Below, in pieces: positions 24,339-35,397 of a DNA stretch of 64,000 bases (its first letter is position 1; every line of letters begins with the position of its first letter). The notes beneath the pieces are model-generated. The model made no database searches, was not told where the DNA came from, and was given only the letters and a program-made list of their open reading frames with translations. The translations under genes and the position numbers were made by a program. Origin of the DNA: Ipomoea triloba (lineage: Eukaryota > Streptophyta > Magnoliopsida > Solanales > Convolvulaceae); contig NC_044929.1 of assembly GCF_003576645.1 (NCBI RefSeq), positions 3,322,184 to 3,386,183 on the forward strand, read 5' to 3'.

Positions 24339-25429
24339 CTTTTGTAAATAAACAGATTAAATTATAAGTTAAATATATTTACCTTATAGTTTCATCCCCT
24401 TAAAATAAATTTTTTGAAGATAGAATAATATTTCATTATGTTATCAATAATAATAGTCAAAGATCAAGGGAGAAATAAGAGAAATTGTTATTAGAGATGG
24501 AAATAGGTCCGTCCAAGCTGGGTTTTAAAAAATTAGGTTAGGGCCTGTTAAGAAAATCTAAGGCATGAGTCTAGGCCTAAGTCTAAATGTGACTTTTTGT
24601 TAGGCTCAAGTCAGAGTTTACAATTGACTTGGATTGGCTTGAAACTTTTTTAAATGCATATTTAATACGTAGATCACTAAAAAGGCTCCAAACCAAGTTC
24701 TAAATAGGCTTTGGGCTTATTTAAGACCTGCATGTTAAGCCTTTTTAAAGCATACATTTTTTTTTTGAAAATAAAGCATACATATTTGTAAAAAAATTTA
24801 AAAATTATACCTAATACAACACTAATACATAACTACATAAGTATATCACCACAATTCCATGAATCACATTAGAAAATTACAATCAATCAGTAACCACGAA
24901 ATCATAAGTTCATAACACAAAATGGATCCAACAACACCTACAACTACCTAGAAGTTTAATAACAAAAAGTTCATAATACAGAATCCAACAACACAAGTTT
25001 AATAACCACAAGTCCATAATACAAAAATTCAACACATGCTTAATAATGATAAAACAATAAGTCTATAATATAAAAATCTAACACAAACTTTATAATATGT
25101 CTTGGGTTATATATATATATATATATATATAGGCACCGAGCCACCGATTAATCAGCGCCTAGGGGCTAGGTGCTGGCCGGCCGTCTAGCGTATCACCATA
25201 ATTGGTGGTCTAGGTGGCCGACTAGACCACCTAAGCGACGTTTAGGCCTCCTAGGCACCAACTAGGTCACATAATCGACTGATTAACTATTCTTCCCTTC
25301 TTTTTAAAATGGGTTAGTTCACTCAAAACAACATAGGTTTGAGCGAAATAACTATAAATTGTTCGAACTCTAAACTTTTTTTAGGTTAATATTTAATATT
25401 TTAGTATTGACTATTAAAGTATTAAATAA
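23951..25429. other. Loop of the inverted repeat, second part
   Basis: Contains (AT)n at 24279-24333, the empty Helitron site at 24438/24439, another (AT)n near 25105-25131, and a GC-rich block of CCTAGG/GGCGCC words at 25130-25270 related to those at 22.93 kb and in CESA1 intron 12. No gene supported. Confidence 0.6.
24279..24333. repeat. (AT)n microsatellite
   Basis: About 27 AT units without interruption. Confidence 0.95.
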
Positions 25430-26030
25430 TTTATAATTATCAAATCTTAAAAAAATAAAATATTTAAAAAAATACAAAATACAAGGGCGCGTAGGCGCTA
25501 GGCGCCCCCGAGCGTCCGAGAAGTGCCTAAACCCTAAACCCTAAACCCTAAACCCTAAACCCTAAACCCTAAACCCTAAAATTACTCAAATGAACATTAA
25601 TTACTATATTAAATTTGATTTAGGAAATTGAATTTATATTCGTAATATACATTTAAGCCAAATGAAAGTTGTTACGAAGATATAATATAATTAATTATAT
25701 TACATACATTTTCTAAATTATTGCGTAGATTACAACCTAATTAACATTTATTGCGAAGTTTTTTTCAGTATAAAATGGTTCCGAGTTAGGTAGAGTTTTT
25801 CAATTCAATATATGTGGTTGTATAAAATATCTATATTCACATGCCACTCGCTTACCCATGCGTACACTATATGTGTGTTGACATGCTACGCACCTAAAAA
25901 CTTACACTCGCACGGTAGTCGCACACTCGTACATATGCTTCATGAAATATAACATAAATTAAGGTGAAGTAAATTAAAAGAAAGAAAGTGTTTTCAAAAA
26001 AAAAAAAAATTAAAGGAAAGCCATTTAATT
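25430..26030 (-). repeat. Right arm of the large inverted repeat
   Basis: Inverse of 22413-23015. In plus orientation it holds a GGCGCCCCCGAGCG segment, the telomere repeat, then Dof promoter sequence (about 25575-25813, forward) followed by the Dof 3' flank in reverse. A poly-A-rich insertion at about 25985-26010 is absent from the other arm. Confidence 0.85.
25526..25580. repeat. Interstitial telomere repeat (CCCTAAA)n
   Basis: About 7.7 uninterrupted units of CCCTAAA, the Arabidopsis-type plant telomere sequence. The opposite arm of the inverted repeat has about 35 bp of unrelated sequence here (between GAGTAATTTTA and GGCACTTCTCGG), so the telomere unit sits exactly where the arms differ. 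Confidence 0.95.
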
Positions 26031-26173
26031 TATTCAACAACCAATACGGTACAAGAGGTGACATGAAAGGTTACTCGTTTAACCCACTAAGTACTTAAAT
26101 AAAAATTTGTTTTTAATTTAAATTTTAAGAAATTAAGCATTAAATGACTCTACAAGCACTAGCACATAACTCA

Positions 26174-26822
26174 TCATGTTGATGGGTCAAAGCTACGTGA
26201 GAAGTCCAACCAATCATTTGGGTTCAATATCAATGAACCCCAACCAACATTTGTGTATCCACCAGTAGTGCTGATGTTTACGGAGGCATTCAATGGAATG
26301 GAGTTAGATGGATTAGCTCCATCATTATTGTTCAAAAATAAATTTTAGGACCTTGAACCATAATGCCTAGTTCTAGGCTGGAAAGCGTTTTGGCTTGAGT
26401 TATATGGTGGCTCAATAGTTCTCAGTGAGTTTACCATATTGAGATACCCATTTTCGGGTGTCACCATCGAAGGAAGCGCCAAAGGACCGAAAGCTAGAGG
26501 AGCCACATTTGCTTGTGGACAAGATGGTTGGAGTTGAGGTAGCCATGGTTGGACCCTCTTATTTTCGTACCTGTTGGTAGATTTCCTTCCCTTGTGTGAC
26601 TTGCCGCCAATGGGGATGTCACGTTGAATGCCACCATGAGTCCAATGGCGCTTGCATGCCCGATAGTAATATACCTTGATTGATTCATATTGTAGTTGTT
26701 AAAATAAAAAAATTTGGTGTCGTCTGAATGACAACGAGGACATTGTCTTGATGGAGGAGGAGAGCCAAGGTTATCCATCGTCCTCAACCTCCGAACCGAC
26801 GACAGTGGCGGGTGATGATATT
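26174..26822 (-). pseudogene. Dof pseudogene 3, frameshifted
   Basis: Minus-strand copy covering most of the Dof gene: CPRCHSDDTKFFYFNNYN, then a frameshift in the zinc finger just after NMNQSRY. The other frame continues [18 protein letters not shown] and on to the normal C-terminus, NDWLDFSRSFDPST, stopping at 26174-26176. An in-frame stop also lies in the Asn-rich part (near 26346). The first residues (MEQGNGV) and promoter are lost at about 26822, where a different repeat begins. It is opposite in orientation to the intact gene and to pseudogene 2. Confidence 0.9.
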
Positions 26823-27190
26823 GTAGTGGGATCATTTTCAAATGTGCAAAAGTACTGTGGAGATAACCTTAGCCTAACAGTGTCATGGATTATTCATTAT
26901 TGAAGCTTCCTTATTTTGACTTTTAGGTAGAGAGGTAGAAGTGTCCCTCCGCCAGAAGTTTACATAGCATTCACATTCACTAATTCAGTGGCTCAATAAA
27001 TATGGCCAAATGTTGGTATATACAAGGAATCTGTCCACTTTAAATATAATTCCACACTATTACTACTGAGTTTCGAACCTTAACTTGGTTTTTTCTTCCT
27101 TGTTTGTTTACTGCTATTTGTTTTAAGAGTTGTGCCACATTTTTTTACTAATTTTTTGAATGACGAGAGAGTCAATAACTCAATAACACA
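26823..27190 (-). repeat. Repeat segment shared, inverted, with the PME intron
   Basis: The reverse complement of this stretch matches 30115-30530 and 31186-31601 in the PME intron with small indels (AAGGAAGCTTCAATAATGAA; CTTCTGGCGGAGGGA). It joins the broken 5' end of Dof pseudogene 3 at the word ACTACA, so it probably is a transposon or rearranged block that removed that end. No coding capacity seen. Confidence 0.75.
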
Positions 27191-28084
27191 TTTGTTTTAA
27201 AATTTCAAACAAACTTCAATTCCAAACCCTTGGTAGTTACAATGTTAGGTTGGCATTAAATTATTTGTGGATCGGACAAAGACGATTTAAAATATAATTG
27301 ACCATGGCATAACTATTGTGGACATTTAGTTTATAATAATATTTCCAAAGAGTCAATAACTCATTAATGAAGTCTAGCAAGAAATTGATGAACTTTAATT
27401 TCCGACATCATGTGGACGTGCTACAGATAATTTATTTATTTACTTATTTTGTACTATATAAATTTTATAAATAATATAATTATTAAATATATGTCATTAT
27501 CTGTGCATCACATTGGAGATATACTAGTTTTTTTTTAAAATAATTTGTTAAAGAAATAATGTGCAAATTGACCATCGAAGGTAGCCTGAAATACAATTAG
27601 GTTACTTTTAAAAAAAGTGCAATTAGACCATCGAACACTCGAAATGTAGGCAATTTTACCTTTAACAAGTTACCATCCATTTCATCAGCTGCTTACGTGG
27701 ATAGTGAGTTGACATTTTAAAATAATTTTTAATAATAAACTTTAAAAATAAAAATGAAAAAAAAAAAAAAAGTCGGCCACCCCTTCCCCTCTTCCTCCTT
27801 TGTCTTTGGTTGGAGATCTCCAACCGAAGACGAAGCACGCCACCCCCCTCCCCCTCCTTCGCCTCCACGAAGACGAAGGTTGGAGACGAAGAGAGATGAA
27901 GGAAGGCAAGGAGGGGAAGGGGGTGGCTGCTGGCATTTATTTATTTATTCTTATTTTTATTGTTAAAAATTATTTTAAAATGTCAACTAATGATTGCTAT
28001 CTCTGAAGTTGATTGATTTGGTTTCCCACTCCAATCTCAACTCGTACTTAATTGGTGTATAGTAGTAGCCTTTAGACGTCGGCC
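27191..28084. other. Intergenic with a foldback, upstream of PME
   Basis: TTGACATTTTAAAATAATTT at about 27710-27730 is inverted at about 27970-27990, and the GC-rich middle (27775-27930) is itself partly palindromic (GGTTGGAGATCTCCAACC). It resembles a decayed inverted-repeat transposon. Short ORFs across it are by-products. The final 80 bp would hold the PME leader. Confidence 0.5.
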
Positions 28085-31000
28085 ATGGCCACTGGACACA
28101 GTTTCTTTAACATATCCTTAAACTTCAATTTACTCAGCTCGACCATGGCGATCTTCTTAACTCATTTTTCGCCTTCAATTTTCCAGCGCTTTCTCCTTAT
28201 CATCCTCCTCGCGCTCTATGGAGCTTCTTCGCTTTCTTTCTCGCAGACAATCAGCTCATCAGACGCCATTTGCGACATGACTCCCCACCCCGAATTCTGC
28301 AAATCCCTTTTTCCCCGCAACAATTCCACAAATATAAACGATTTAGGGCGAATTTCCCTCCGCCTCGCCTTGTCCAATGCCAGGAAGTCCCTCAATCGCC
28401 TCAATTCGTACTTCAAATCGAAAAATTCCTCGATTCGAACCACACTTTATGTGCTGCGAGATTGCCGATTCCTCCTAGGTTTGAACACTCGCTTCCTCTC
28501 CGACGTCCTCCGATCCATCGAATCGGCGAATCGCGTCCCCGAATCGGCGGCCGGCGACGCCCAATCGCTGCTCAGCGCCGTCATGAGCAACCAACAGACC
28601 TGCTGGGACCAGCTCGTCACCACGCCCTCCGCTTCCAACATTTCGATCCAATTCTCCCCTTCGCTCTCCAACGGCTCCCTATTGTACAGCGTTTCCCTCG
28701 CCCTGTTCAAGCTCGGCTGGATCGCCGGCGACGCCGTTCCTCGGGAGGTAATCGGAGGAGATCGCGCGGTTTTCGGCGAGGAGTATGTGAAGGTGAGAGA
28801 AGCGGTGGTGGTGAATCCGGATGGGACCGGGAACTACAGGACCGTCGGCGCCGCCGTGGCGGCGGCGCCTAGGAACGGCGAAGGCGGCGGAGGATATTAC
28901 GTGATTCGCGTGGCGGCGGGGATCTACGAAGAGTATGTTGAAATTGGGAGTAGTAAGAAGTATGTGATGATGATTGGGGAAGGCATAAACAAGACTATCA
29001 TTACCGGTAATCGGAGTGTTGTTGATGGATGGACTACTTTTGGCTGTGCCACATTTGGTAAGTTTTTCTTTACTAGATTCCCTACAAATTTTAGCATAAC
29101 ATTTACTTACTAGGTGTGTGCTGAGCATAGACCCTAACTATCCGGTACTAGATTAATTCTCATTCGTATTCGGTCTAAAGAGTAAAAGAGGCCCCTAACT
29201 AAGCTAATACAAGTAGGGTTCGAACTTCAGGTCTTTTTTTAAGGGAGGGGAGTGTCCAACCACTCACGTCAATCAAGCTGATTTTTTTTTTATAACGTTA
29301 AGTTTAATATTTGGTTTTCAAAAAAAAAAATAAGTTTAATATTAATATATAAAATTTATATATTTAAAAAATTACATTAAAAAACTATAAAACACAAAAT
29401 TTTCATTTTAAAAATGATTGAAAAATTAATAAAGAGAATAAACAAAAAAAAAGTTGATTTGATTAATGAATAGTAAACAAGGAGGTAAAATGGAACAGGT
29501 GTATAAAATATTATTTTCTTTTAAAAATCATTGCATATATAATAATTACTCATAAATTTGAGATGGAATAGCATTAGCTTTTTTTTTTTTTTTTTTGAGC
29601 ACTACTGTAATATATGTTCATAATTATTTTCTCAATGTATTGAAACACAGAAGGTCAATGAGCTCAAACCCATGACCTCTTATTTAGGGAGTAAAACAAA
29701 AATAATAGGATTTTAATTTTGTTCCTTCCTATTTTATCTTTTCGTTGTGTAATGATCGAATTAGTCACCTCATCACACTGCGTTAAAAAAAAAAGAGTTT
29801 TCTTATTACTTAAATAAATAAATAAATAAAGGACCAATTAAATGTTACCACATAATGAAGGGAAAAAATAGGAAAAAAAATATACAACTCCAATCAAGTT
29901 GGTTAGACTGTTGGTTTGATAACCACATGATTTTAAGTTTGACTTCCAGTGAAAGTGGTCTATTGGCTTTCTTGGTTTGAACGGATCAATAATGTGCAAC
30001 CTAAGTTTGTAAGTTTTTTTATTTTTTTAATCTCATTATGATATTTGCCGACTAGAGTTATAATACGAGATTTATCAAATGCATACCATCAGATAGTGGC
30101 TGCTGATTTTTCTCTTGTCATTCAAAAAATTAGGAAAAAAAAATGTGGCACTACTCTTAAAACAAATAGCAGTAAACAAACAAGTTATTGAGCGTGTTTA
30201 CTGTTTAGCATATTGTAAGTATAGAATATTTAGAAAATGAGATCAAGGTTTGAAATTCGACAACGACAGTGTGGGATTATGTTTAAAGTGAGCAAATTTC
30301 TTATGCGTATCGACATTTGGTTATGTTTGTTGAGCCACTAAATTACCGTGATTTAAAAAAATATTTGGTTTAGGACAAATTAATTACTGAATGTGAATGC
30401 TACGTAAACTTCTGGCGGAGGGATACCCTCTCTACCTAAAAGTCAAAATAAGGAAGCTTCAATAATGAATAATCCATGACATTGTTAGGCTAAGGTTATC
30501 TCTTGCACATTTGAAAATAATCCCACTACATGATATCAGCATATTTGTAATTTACTTTTCTATATTCATATAATTTCAAGTCACTTTCAATAATAATAAT
30601 AATAATAATATGTTGCAAAATAATAATAATAATAATATAATAGCAAATGAAAAAAAGTAGGGTCACTACGTACTGTGACTTAGATAGGTTGTTTTTGGCA
30701 GTAGANTGTATTGAAACACAGAAGGTCAATGAGCTCAAACCCATGACCTCTTATTTAGGGAGTAAAACAAAAATAATAGGATTTTAATTTTGTTCCTTCC
30801 TATTTTATCTTTTCGTTGTGTAATGATCGAATTAGTCACCTCATCACACTGCGTTAAAAAAAAAAGAGTTTTCTTATTACTTAAATAAATAAATAAATAA
30901 AGGACCAATTAAATGTTACCACATAATGAAGGGAAAAAATAGGAAAAAAAATATACAACTCCAATCAAGTTGGTTAGACTGTTGGTTTGATAACCACATG

Positions 31001-33341
31001 ATTTTAAGTTTGACTTCCAGTGAAAGTGGTCTATTGGCTTTCTTGGTTTGAACGGATCAATAATGTGCAACCTAAGTTTGTAAGTTTTTTTATTTTTTTA
31101 ATCTCATTATGATATTTGCCGACTAGAGTTATAATACGAGATTTATCAAATGCATACCATCAGATAGTGGCTGCTGATTTTTCTCTTGTCATTCAAAAAA
31201 TTAGGAAAAAAAAATGTGGCACTACTCTTAAAACAAATAGCAGTAAACAAACAAGTTATTGAGCGTGTTTACTGTTTAGCATATTGTAAGTATAGAATAT
31301 TTAGAAAATGAGATCAAGGTTTGAAATTCGACAACGACAGTGTGGGATTATGTTTAAAGTGAGCAAATTTCTTATGCGTATCGACATTTGGTTATGTTTG
31401 TTGAGCCACTAAATTACCGTGATTTAAAAAAATATTTGGTTTAGGACAAATTAATTACTGAATGTGAATGCTACGTAAACTTCTGGCGGAGGGATACCCT
31501 CTCTACCTAAAAGTCAAAATAAGGAAGCTTCAATAATGAATAATCCATGACATTGTTAGGCTAAGGTTATCTCTTGCACATTTGAAAATAATCCCACTAC
31601 ATGATATCAGCATATTTGTAATTTACTTTTCTATATTCATATAATTTCAAGTCACTTTCAATAATAATAATAATAATAATATGTTGCAAAATAATAATAA
31701 TAATAATATAATAGCAAATGAAAAAAAGTAGGGTCACTACGTACTGTGACTTAGATAGGTTGTTTTTGGCAGTAGAGATTGATAGTTTTAATCCATCTTG
31801 CCGATATCAATCCGAAATCATCTTCCATTGATTGAGTTTTTTTTTTTTTTAGTGATAACGGGTGGTACGTTGGTGTGGATGTTAAAAAAATTAAATTCAT
31901 AATGGCGGTCGGCCGCAACTTTAATATACAAAACATGCATAAAACCCCACACAACCCCAATGTTATTTTAATATGTTTGCCAATAATTTTGGGATAAAAT
32001 TAATTAAATGACTAATAAATATAATATGATTAAATAAAATGTTCTAATATCACCTTTAATAAATGATCCTTAAATAGTTTTAACAGAAGACTAACGGAGT
32101 TATAACAGAATTGTGGTAATTTTGTCATAATAAAATGTGATGTACAATATTTTAAACTTAATGTACAAATATAATAGCCTTAAACTTAAGGAATTTTGTC
32201 ATAATAAAATGTGATGTACAATATTTTAAACTTAATGTACAAATATAATAGCCTTAAACTTAAGGAAAAAACGGGGATATAACTTGGATTCACACTTATA
32301 ATGTTTTATAAGATGTGGTGAGTTGAAGAATCTTGAAATAGGTGGTTGAAAATTGAAAAATAATGTTGCGAAAGTGGTTCAATATATATACAAAGGAGAA
32401 TAAGGTGTGAATTTCCTATTTTATCCCTCTAATAATAGAAAAATTTTGAATTTTCTATCAAATTGAGACAAAACATAACGTCGGGGACCAAACAGTCACT
32501 TTGCTCATAACTGAGGGCTAAAAAATCGAGACAGTCATAACTAGGGGTGAGCATTTCGATTCTTGGTTTGTTTGTTTGTTTTTTCACGTTCGGTTTGGTT
32601 TTGAAAAAATGAAACCATTCGGTTTCAAATTTTAGTTCGATTTGGTTTCAGCTCGGTTTGAAATAGTTCAGTTTCGGCTTGGATTTTGATTTGATTTGAA
32701 AACCAAACATTCTCTAGCTAGTTCTCTTGCACAAATAATTATTTATTTATTTTCATTGATAATTTAAATTTGAAAATCTAAGCAACAAGTCCACAATGCA
32801 TATTTCAAATTTCTCAATCTAAAATAATTCCAAACCGAATAGACTACTTCACCTGCATTTGTCATCCGACAACAACGTCACAAACTCACAAAGAAAAATT
32901 GAAAACAAAGAACAATTGTGAAAATTTGGGTTAGAGAATTGGAGATTTAGTATATGCATTTGGCTAAATTTGTAAATATAAAAGATATTTGGGCATAAAT
33001 AAACTATATAATTATTTAATATGTATGTGTGTGTGTGTGTATAACCATTCAGTTTTTCAATTCGATTCGGTTTGATTTTTAACTGAACCAAACCGAAAGT
33101 CAAAAACCATTCAGTTTATAAAATATAAAAGTATAAAACCAATCGGTTTTAATAATACACCAAAACATAACTGTTTGGTTCGGTTTTGGCTCGATTCGGA
33201 TAACCTGAATTGAAATTTCCACCCCTAGTCATAACTAAGGGACTGAACCACTAATATGGCTATAACTCAGACACCAAATATGTCAATTTCTCATAATACT
33301 AATACTAATAATAATAATACTCCGTAGTAGTAGTAGTAATA

Positions 33342-33376
<35 letters not shown>

Positions 33377-34286
33377 GCCCTTTGGGCCTACTCGTACATA
33401 GCCTACATACCAAATACTTAGAGTCGTATACTCGGAGTATATTCCCTATCAGATTCAATTTAATTTTTTTGATTCAGTGGCCTAAATCTTAATTACATTA
33501 TCGCGTGCAGTTCAATGACCTATTTATCCTTATTCGTTATTTTTATATACTTAAATATTTTTATACCTATAATAATATATATTTACAGGTGTGAGCGGAC
33601 AAGGATTTGTTGCAATAAACATGACCTTCCGGAACACGGCTGGCCCAATAAAGCACCAAGCCGTGGCGGTCCGAAACAATGCCGATTTCTCGACGTTCTA
33701 CAAATGCAGCTTTGAGGCCTACCAAGACACCCTCTTCACCCATTCACTCCGCCAATTCTACCGTGAATGCGACGTCTACGGCACCGTAGACTTCATCTTC
33801 GGCAACGCCGCCGCCGTGTTACAAAACTGCAACATATACCCACGCCTGCCGATGCCGGGCCAATTCAACGCCGTGACGGCGCAGGGCAGAACAGACATTA
33901 ACCAGAACACCGGCGCCTCCTTCCACAACTGCACCGTCGCCTCCGCGGCGGACTTGGCGGCGGCCGGAAACCGGTCCACGCGGACGTTTTTGGGGCGGCC
34001 GTGGAAGGAGCGATCGAGAACGGTTTTTATGCAGACGTTTTTGGGCGGGTTGATTGAACCGGCCGGGTGGTCCTTGTGGATTGGGGATTTTGCGTTGACC
34101 ACGTTGTTTTATGCGGAGTATGAGAATACCGGACCCGGTTCGAATACTACGGAGAGGGTTACTTGGCCGGGCTATCATCGTACCATTAACCGGACCGATG
34201 CGATTGAATATACTGTGTCCAATTTTATAGCCGGAGACCGATGGATACCCGCCACCGGAGTTCCTTATGCTGCTGGCTTATTATAA
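28085..34286 (+). CDS. Pectin methylesterase with PMEI pro-domain, two exons
   Basis: Exons 28085-29057 and 33589-34286 join in frame (TTTG|GTAAGT ... TTTACAG|GTGTGAGC) to give 556 aa, or 536 aa from the ATG at 28145, which fits a signal peptide better (MAIFLTHF then FLLIILLALYGASSLSFS). Residues about 60-210 form a PME-inhibitor-like pro-region (AICDMTPHPEFCKSLF). The catalytic domain follows, with GIYEEYV, QAVAVR, AYQDTLF, GTVDFIFGNAA and LGRPWKERSRTVFM; these carry the expected residues Q348, Q370, D371, D392, R461 and W463. The enzyme removes methyl esters from cell-wall homogalacturonan, stiffening walls or preparing pectin for degradation. No clear RRLL-type processing site is seen between the domains. 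The intron sits at a position common in this family but is 4.5 kb long and full of repeats. The individual family member is not known. Confidence 0.93.
29636..31776 (+). repeat. 1,070-bp direct repeat with a central N (likely assembly artefact)
   Basis: 29636-30705 and 30707-31776 appear identical, both running from TGTATTGAAACACAG to GGCAGTAGA. One N, the only ambiguous base of the region, sits exactly between them at 30706. The pattern fits two contigs with overlapping ends joined without merging. Confidence 0.85.
32118..32267. repeat. 74-bp tandem duplication
   Basis: AATTTTGTCATAATAAAATG restarts at 32118 and 32192; the two units are nearly identical through CCTTAAACTTAAGG. Confidence 0.9.
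32542..33227. mobile_element. Non-autonomous hAT element in the PME intron
   Basis: Ends TAGGGGTG and CACCCCTA are inverted, and an 8-bp duplication, GTCATAAC, flanks them (32534-32541 and 33228-33235). The 686-bp interior is rich in TTCGGTTTGG/CCAAACCGAA words, common in plant hAT derivatives. No transposase. A (GT)n stretch lies near 33026-33041. Confidence 0.9.
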
Positions 34287-35397
34287 GCAACTATATATCT
34301 ATATAATTTGTGTCTACAAAAAAGTTTAAAAACTAAAAGGTTTTATAAAATATTTTTGTTTTTATCTACCTTCAAAGGCTAAACATTTTATCAAATTATT
34401 ATGTGCAAGAGTATAGTGCATTTGTTGGACATTATATGCTTGGAGGGCCACTTTAGTATCATATTATTAGCATTAGCTATTATACAAATATAAGAAAATA
34501 AAGTTGTGTCTTGTTATTATCTGTAACTTTTTTAGCATGAAAATAGAGTTGTGGCCAAACCCAACACGGCAGCACAGCTATTGAAATGTGCTGATGGTTA
34601 CACAAATATGGAAATGAAACTGCGCATTCTCTACTAGCTAAAACTTTTTGGTGTAGTCACAAACACTTGATTCCGATTGTAAATTTAAATCAACTAATCA
34701 CTGCTTTTATTATGATATATAATATATATTCATCTTTGCGACTGTAGCTAGAGGTCAAAAAGATGGAGCACACCAATAAATGAAAAAAAAAAAACCAAAA
34801 AAAAAAGAAGATGTAAAATACAAAGAGTACTCGACAGAAGAAAAAATCAAATAAGATGGTTGCAACTCCAAAGCCATGAATGTCATCTTTAGTACAGTAA
34901 ACAATGAAGCTTTCAAACTGATTTCTAGAACAGAAAATCAAAAATAAATTGAATACGTAGTAATATATTATGAACAAAGACATATAATCAAACAATTACA
35001 GCCACAGTATAGGAGTTTCATCCACTGTGGTGGACTCTTTGTGGACACCAAACATTGTTTCTCCCAACAAAACATAAAGGAACGTAAATAAATTACTATG
35101 TTTATTTCATTGATGAAGGTGTACCTGAAGCTGCTGCCATGAATACATACATGTTCTCAACAACGAATAACCAACCTGTAAGAATACTTTACACTAAAAA
35201 TTTTAACAAATTGAGGTCGATTATTCCAAAGTATCCGTGCTCCATTCTTGCAAAGAAACATGATACAACAATAATTAACTATAAGGCATCCCGCGTGCAA
35301 TTTAGCGCCTCGGTTTTTGCCTATATACACGAGGGTGCACGCGGTGTTTAGGGCGGGCTTGGTGACTGCAGCTTCGTGTAACGAAATGGCCGGCAAC
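34287..35397. other. Convergent 3' region between PME and CESA1
   Basis: The stop codons of the two genes face each other across 1.1 kb, so both 3' UTRs and terminators must lie here. AATAAA-like words (for example near 34497) are too common in this AT-rich DNA to assign. No other gene supported. Confidence 0.6.

Larger units (their letters stand above)
29058..33588 (+). other. PME intron, repeat-filled
   Basis: 4,531 bp with GTAAGT and TTTACAG borders. Contents in order: a tRNA-like SINE remnant (about 29890-29990; TTGGTTAGACTGTTGG, AAGTTTGACTTCC), the direct repeat 29636-31776 with an N at its centre, a 74-bp tandem duplication at 32118-32267, a hAT element at 32542-33227, and (TAA)n at about 33340-33375. 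Confidence 0.85.

Noticed and set aside
27662..28006. Several overlapping ORFs on both strands upstream of PME
   Set aside because: They arise from a GC-rich palindromic transposon remnant; no domain, all frames open at once.
28216..29128. ORFs in other frames across PME exon 1 (up to 200 aa)
   Set aside because: Shadows of the real PME frame in GC-rich exon sequence.
33776..34178. Minus-strand ORFs across PME exon 2
   Set aside because: Antisense shadows; the plus frame has all PME catalytic motifs.
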